From Marivibrio sp040218065 (GTDB taxonomy: Bacteria > Pseudomonadota > Alphaproteobacteria > UBA8366 > Aestuariispiraceae): a stretch of 64,000 nucleotides of DNA. Location: positions 62,001 to 126,000 of the forward strand of contig NZ_JAVJQE010000009.1 in assembly GCF_040218065.1 (NCBI RefSeq), given 5' to 3'. Made by a program: the position numbers and the translations under genes. Positions 61,183-64,000 of this stretch are shown here, in pieces (the first letter of the stretch is position 1; every line of letters begins with the position of its first letter). Under the pieces are notes generated by a model. It ran no database searches. It was given only the letters and a program-made list of their open reading frames with translations, and was not told the origin of the DNA.

Positions 61183-61944
61183 CTATTCCGTCGTCGCGAC
61201 CACTCGGAATCCGACGTCGTAGGCCTCATGGGTCAGCCGGCCCGACGCGCGGTAGCTGGGGGTCGAGACGGTGCGGTCGAAGTACCAGCTGCCGCCCTTT
61301 CGCACGCGCGCGCGGCAGTCTTGCGCCGCCTCGGCGGCGTGGCTCGGCCGCCAGCAGTCGCGCGTCCATTCCATCACGTTGCCCAGCATATCGTGGAGGC
61401 CGAAGCCGTTCGGCGGCAACGATCCGACCGGCAGCGTGCGCCCGGGCGCCGCCGACAGACACCCGTCGCAGTTGGCGATCCCCGCGCCGGTCGACGGGGC
61501 CGGCGCGCCGCCCAACGCGGCGTACTCCCACTCCCGCTCGCTGGGCAGACGGTAGGCGCGGCCGGTGCGCGCCGCCAACCAATCGGCATAGGCCTGCGCC
61601 TCGTCGAAAGTGACGTAGATCGCCGGCCGGTCCGCGCGGCCCCAGTCGCGATCCCACGGGATCTCCGCGCAGCCGCCGTCGTCGACGCAGGCCTGATACT
61701 GATCGAAGGTCGTCTCGGTTCGGGCGATGGCGAAGGGCGCGTCGATCGCAGCCGGCGTGGCGGGCGCCTCCGCACGCCGCCCGCCCTGCTTGCCCAGGAT
61801 GAACGTCCCGGGCGGCAGGACGACCATCTCCGGGCAGTCGGCGCAATCGCGGAAGCGCTCCCCGGGCGGGGGCAGCGCCTCTTCCGCCGCGGCCGCGCCG
61901 AGGGCGGCCAACGTCAGCAAGGCCGCGAGCGCCGACGCCTTCAT
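61183..61944 (-). CDS. Secreted FGE/SUMF1-domain protein coupled to hutI
   Basis: A 253-aa protein with a signal peptide (residues 1-21, A-A-A) and an FGE-sulfatase fold: L-P-P-G-T-F near 43, L-P-S-E-R-E-W-E-Y, G-N-V-M-E-W-T-R-D, and a final R-K-G-G-S-W-Y that lacks both Cys of true formylglycine-generating enzymes. Several other Cys suggest periplasmic disulfides. ATG 61944 overlaps the hutI stop (ATGA), so translation is coupled. Function unknown; being in the hut locus may be accidental. Confidence 0.82.
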   Translation of the reverse strand: MKASALAALLTLAALGAAAAEEALPPPGERFRDCADCPEMVVLPPGTFILGKQGGRRAEAPATPAAIDAPFAIARTETTFDQYQACVDDGGCAEIPWDRDWGRADRPAIYVTFDEAQAYADWLAARTGRAYRLPSEREWEYAALGGAPAPSTGAGIANCDGCLSAAPGRTLPVGSLPPNGFGLHDMLGNVMEWTRDCWRPSHAAEAAQDCRARVRKGGSWYFDRTVSTPSYRASGRLTHEAYDVGFRVVATTE

Positions 61945-63161
61945 CGCACTACGAGCCCGCCGCGCACAACGCCCGCGCACGGATCGCCCCCCAGCCTGTA
62001 GGCGAGCGTCGCCGGCGTCTCGATATCCCACAGCACGAAATCCGCGCGCTTTCCGACGCGCAGGCTGCCGCACTCTTGGTCGAGCCCCAGCGCCTTCGCG
62101 CCGTTCAGCGTCACGCCCGCCAGCGCCTCTTCCGGCGTCATGCGGAAGAGCGTGCAGGCCATGTTGAGCACGAGCCGCAGCGAGGTGATCGGCGAGGAGC
62201 CCGGATTGACGTCGCTCGCCAGCGCCATCGGGACCTTGTGCGCGCGGAAGGCCGTCATCGGGGGCAGTTGGGTTTCGCGCAGGGTGTAGAAGGCGCCCGG
62301 CAACAGCACGGCGACGGTCCCGGCCTGCGCCATTGCAGCGACGCCCGCCTCGGTCGTGTATTCCAGATGATCGGCGCTGAGCGCCCCGTATTCCGCCGCC
62401 AGCGCCGCCCCGCCCAGATCGGAGAGCTGGTCGGCGTGCAGCTTGACGGGCAGCCCGGCGGCCTTGGCGGCGTCAAAGACGCGCCGCGTCTGATCCGGCG
62501 AAAAGGCGATCGTCTCGCAGAAGGCGTCGACCGCGTCGGCCAGGCCTTCAGCGATGACGCGGGGCAACTGCTCCTCGATCACCTGGTCGATATAGCCGTC
62601 GGCGTCCTGCTTGAAGGCGGCCGGCAGCGCGTGCGCGCCAAGAAAGGTCGTCCTCACCGTCACCGGCCGGCTTTCCCCCAACGCCCGCGCGACGCGCAGC
62701 ATCTTGGCCTCGTTCTCGGGATCGAGGCCGTAGCCGGACTTGATCTCGACCGTGGTGACGCCCTCGGCCAACAGATCGTCGAGGCGCGCGCCCGCGCTCT
62801 CCAGCAGCGCGGACTCGTCCGCCGCGCGCGTCGCCTCGACGGTGGAGACGATGCCGCCGCCGGCCTCGGCGATCTCCTCGTAGCTCGCTCCTTCCAGGCG
62901 CAGTTCGAATTCCCGCGCTCGGTCGCCGCCGTAAACCAGGTGGGTGTGGCAGTCGACCAGCCCAGGCGTGATCCAGCGCCCGCCGGCGTCGCGCACCTGA
63001 GAGGCCAGCGCCTCGGGCGCGTCGGGCAGATTGGCCCGCGGTCCCACCCAGGCGATGCGCCCGGCCTCGACCGCCAGCGCGCCGTCCTCGATCGCGCCGT
63101 AAGGGCGCGAGGACGGCTCCATCGTCGCCAGATCCGCGTTCAGCCAAAGTTGATCCCACAT
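61941..63161 (-). CDS. hutI: Imidazolonepropionase
   Basis: A 406-aa metal-dependent hydrolase that opens imidazolone propionate to formimidoylglutamate, the third step of histidine breakdown. Motifs: V-D-C-H-T-H-L-V-Y-G-G-D-R near residue 70, E-I-K-S-G-Y-G-L near residue 140, H-A-D-Q-L-S-D and A-L-A-S-D-V-N-P-G-S-S. GGTGG precedes ATG. It is divergent from hutF. Confidence 0.96.
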   Translation of the reverse strand: MWDQLWLNADLATMEPSSRPYGAIEDGALAVEAGRIAWVGPRANLPDAPEALASQVRDAGGRWITPGLVDCHTHLVYGGDRAREFELRLEGASYEEIAEAGGGIVSTVEATRAADESALLESAGARLDDLLAEGVTTVEIKSGYGLDPENEAKMLRVARALGESRPVTVRTTFLGAHALPAAFKQDADGYIDQVIEEQLPRVIAEGLADAVDAFCETIAFSPDQTRRVFDAAKAAGLPVKLHADQLSDLGGAALAAEYGALSADHLEYTTEAGVAAMAQAGTVAVLLPGAFYTLRETQLPPMTAFRAHKVPMALASDVNPGSSPITSLRLVLNMACTLFRMTPEEALAGVTLNGAKALGLDQECGSLRVGKRADFVLWDIETPATLAYRLGGDPCAGVVRGGLVVR

Positions 63162-63292
63162 CGCGCACCCACCTTTCCCGCCCGTCCCGATCGGCTTGCG
63201 TCTTCCGAGCGGCCGGGTCAGTTTTCCTGTCCTTCAGCAAGCCACAAGCGCCGCCGCCGCGCCAGCCCCGCCACCCGATCCGGAGCGATTGC

Positions 63293-64000
63293 ATGTCCGA
63301 ACTCTTCGTCCCCTGCGTTCTGACCCCTGAGGGGTGGGTCGATCGGGCCCTTATCCGCTGGGACGCGCAGGGGCGCATCGGTGCGATCGAACCGAACGCC
63401 GAGCCCGGCCGCGCGCCGCGCGCCGTCGGCCCCGTCGTGCCGGGTCTCGTCAATTTGCACAGCCACAGCTTCCAGCGCGCCATGGCCGGTCGGGCCGAAG
63501 AGCGCACGGACGGCGGCGGCGACGATTTCTGGGGCTGGCGGGAGACGATGTATCGCCTGGCTCAGACCTTGCAACCGGAAGACGCCTCGGCGATCGCCCG
63601 GCAGTTGGCCGTCGAATGTTTGCGCCGCGGTTTCACCGGGGTCTGCGAGTTCCATTACTTGCATCATAATCCGGACGGTCGGCCCTACGACGATCCGGCG
63701 GCGATGAGTAAGGCGGTGATCGACGGCCTGCGCGAAGCGGGGATCGCGGTCGCGCATCTGCCGGTGCTATACGCGACCGGCGGCTTCCAAGACGCCCCGT
63801 TGGCCGACCGTCAGCGCCGCTTCAAGACCGACCCGCAGAGCCTGTTGGCGATCGTCGAGACCCTTCGGGCGGCTTACGCGCACGACCCGTCGGTGCGCAT
63901 CGGGATCGCGCCGCATAGCGTGCGCGCCGCACCGACGCCGATGATAAAGGAGGCGGTTGAGGGCCTGCGCGCGATGGACGGCGACGCGCCGATCCACATC
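63293..64000 (+). CDS. hutF: Formimidoylglutamate deiminase, N-terminal part
   Basis: The first 236 residues from ATG 63293, running past the window edge (family length about 450). Metal-site start P-G-L-V-N-L-H-S-H-S-F-Q-R-A-M at about residue 49 and the F-W-G-W-R-E segment are typical. It deiminates formimidoylglutamate to N-formylglutamate, which hutG then cleaves, so the five-step pathway is used here. It is divergent from hutI across 131 bp. Confidence 0.95.
   Translation, partial: MSELFVPCVLTPEGWVDRALIRWDAQGRIGAIEPNAEPGRAPRAVGPVVPGLVNLHSHSFQRAMAGRAEERTDGGGDDFWGWRETMYRLAQTLQPEDASAIARQLAVECLRRGFTGVCEFHYLHHNPDGRPYDDPAAMSKAVIDGLREAGIAVAHLPVLYATGGFQDAPLADRQRRFKTDPQSLLAIVETLRAAYAHDPSVRIGIAPHSVRAAPTPMIKEAVEGLRAMDGDAPIHI

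Overview
This 64 kb window is GC-rich chromosomal DNA that is almost fully packed with genes. The content points to an alphaproteobacterium, probably of a Rhodospirillales-like lineage. Indicators are the Shemin-pathway 5-aminolevulinate synthase (hemA), the xseB-ispA-dxs-tlyA isoprenoid block beside a histone-deacetylase-family gene, and the five-step histidine route with formimidoylglutamate deiminase (hutF). Polyamine and methylated-glycine catabolism genes fit too. The lineage is inferred from gene content only. I see no rRNA, tRNA, CRISPR array, insertion sequence or prophage.

Layout: (1) 1-2011, an RND efflux pump cut by the window edge, with its periplasmic adaptor. (2) 2164-10243, a deacetylase-like hydrolase, xseB-ispA-dxs (isoprenoid precursors), a DMT exporter, a DUF454 protein, a MATE exporter and tlyA. 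(3) 10443-15174, three lipoproteins (two are dienelactone-hydrolase-like), a LuxR-type regulator and another alpha/beta hydrolase. (4) 15450-28496, housekeeping genes: sppA, a TPR protein, an AhpD-like enzyme, a GNAT-aroC-fabI run, a BrkB/YihY protein, a HicA-like orphan, a DnaJ-like co-chaperone, pdxH, a CDF metal exporter and an SDR. (5) 29224-44423, a polyamine uptake and breakdown region. It holds an ABC importer with two tandem, nearly identical binding-protein genes, a putrescine-type aminotransferase, two divergent glutamine-synthetase-like ligases, a PuuB-like oxidase, hemA and a ribokinase-family gene. The expected flow is polyamine import, then gamma-glutamylation (PuuA-like) and oxidation (PuuB-like), or direct transamination. 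(6) 44633-52573, an accessory stretch: a GNAT-like gene whose ribosome-binding site lies in a perfect 11-bp inverted repeat, a PAS-like protein, a dimethylglycine-dehydrogenase-like protein, and a four-gene unit (88-aa leader-like peptide, WD40-type protein, FGE/SUMF1-like protein, flavodoxin). (7) 52955-60197, alanine dehydrogenase with a divergent Lrp regulator, a TerB protein, a cobalamin riboswitch ahead of genes of unknown function, a methyltransferase, and MarR and Lrp regulators. (8) 60258-64000, hutG, a secreted FGE-like protein, hutI and partial hutF.

The best candidates for undescribed biology are the peptide/WD40/FGE-like/flavodoxin unit (49006-52573), the cobalamin riboswitch controlling unknown genes (55301-57431), and the hairpin-masked GNAT-like gene (44588-45349). 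Other leads are a 14-bp tandem repeat plus a 28-codon reading frame ahead of dxs, a 17-bp tandem repeat ahead of hemA, and a palindrome on the promoter between the two glutamine-synthetase-like genes.
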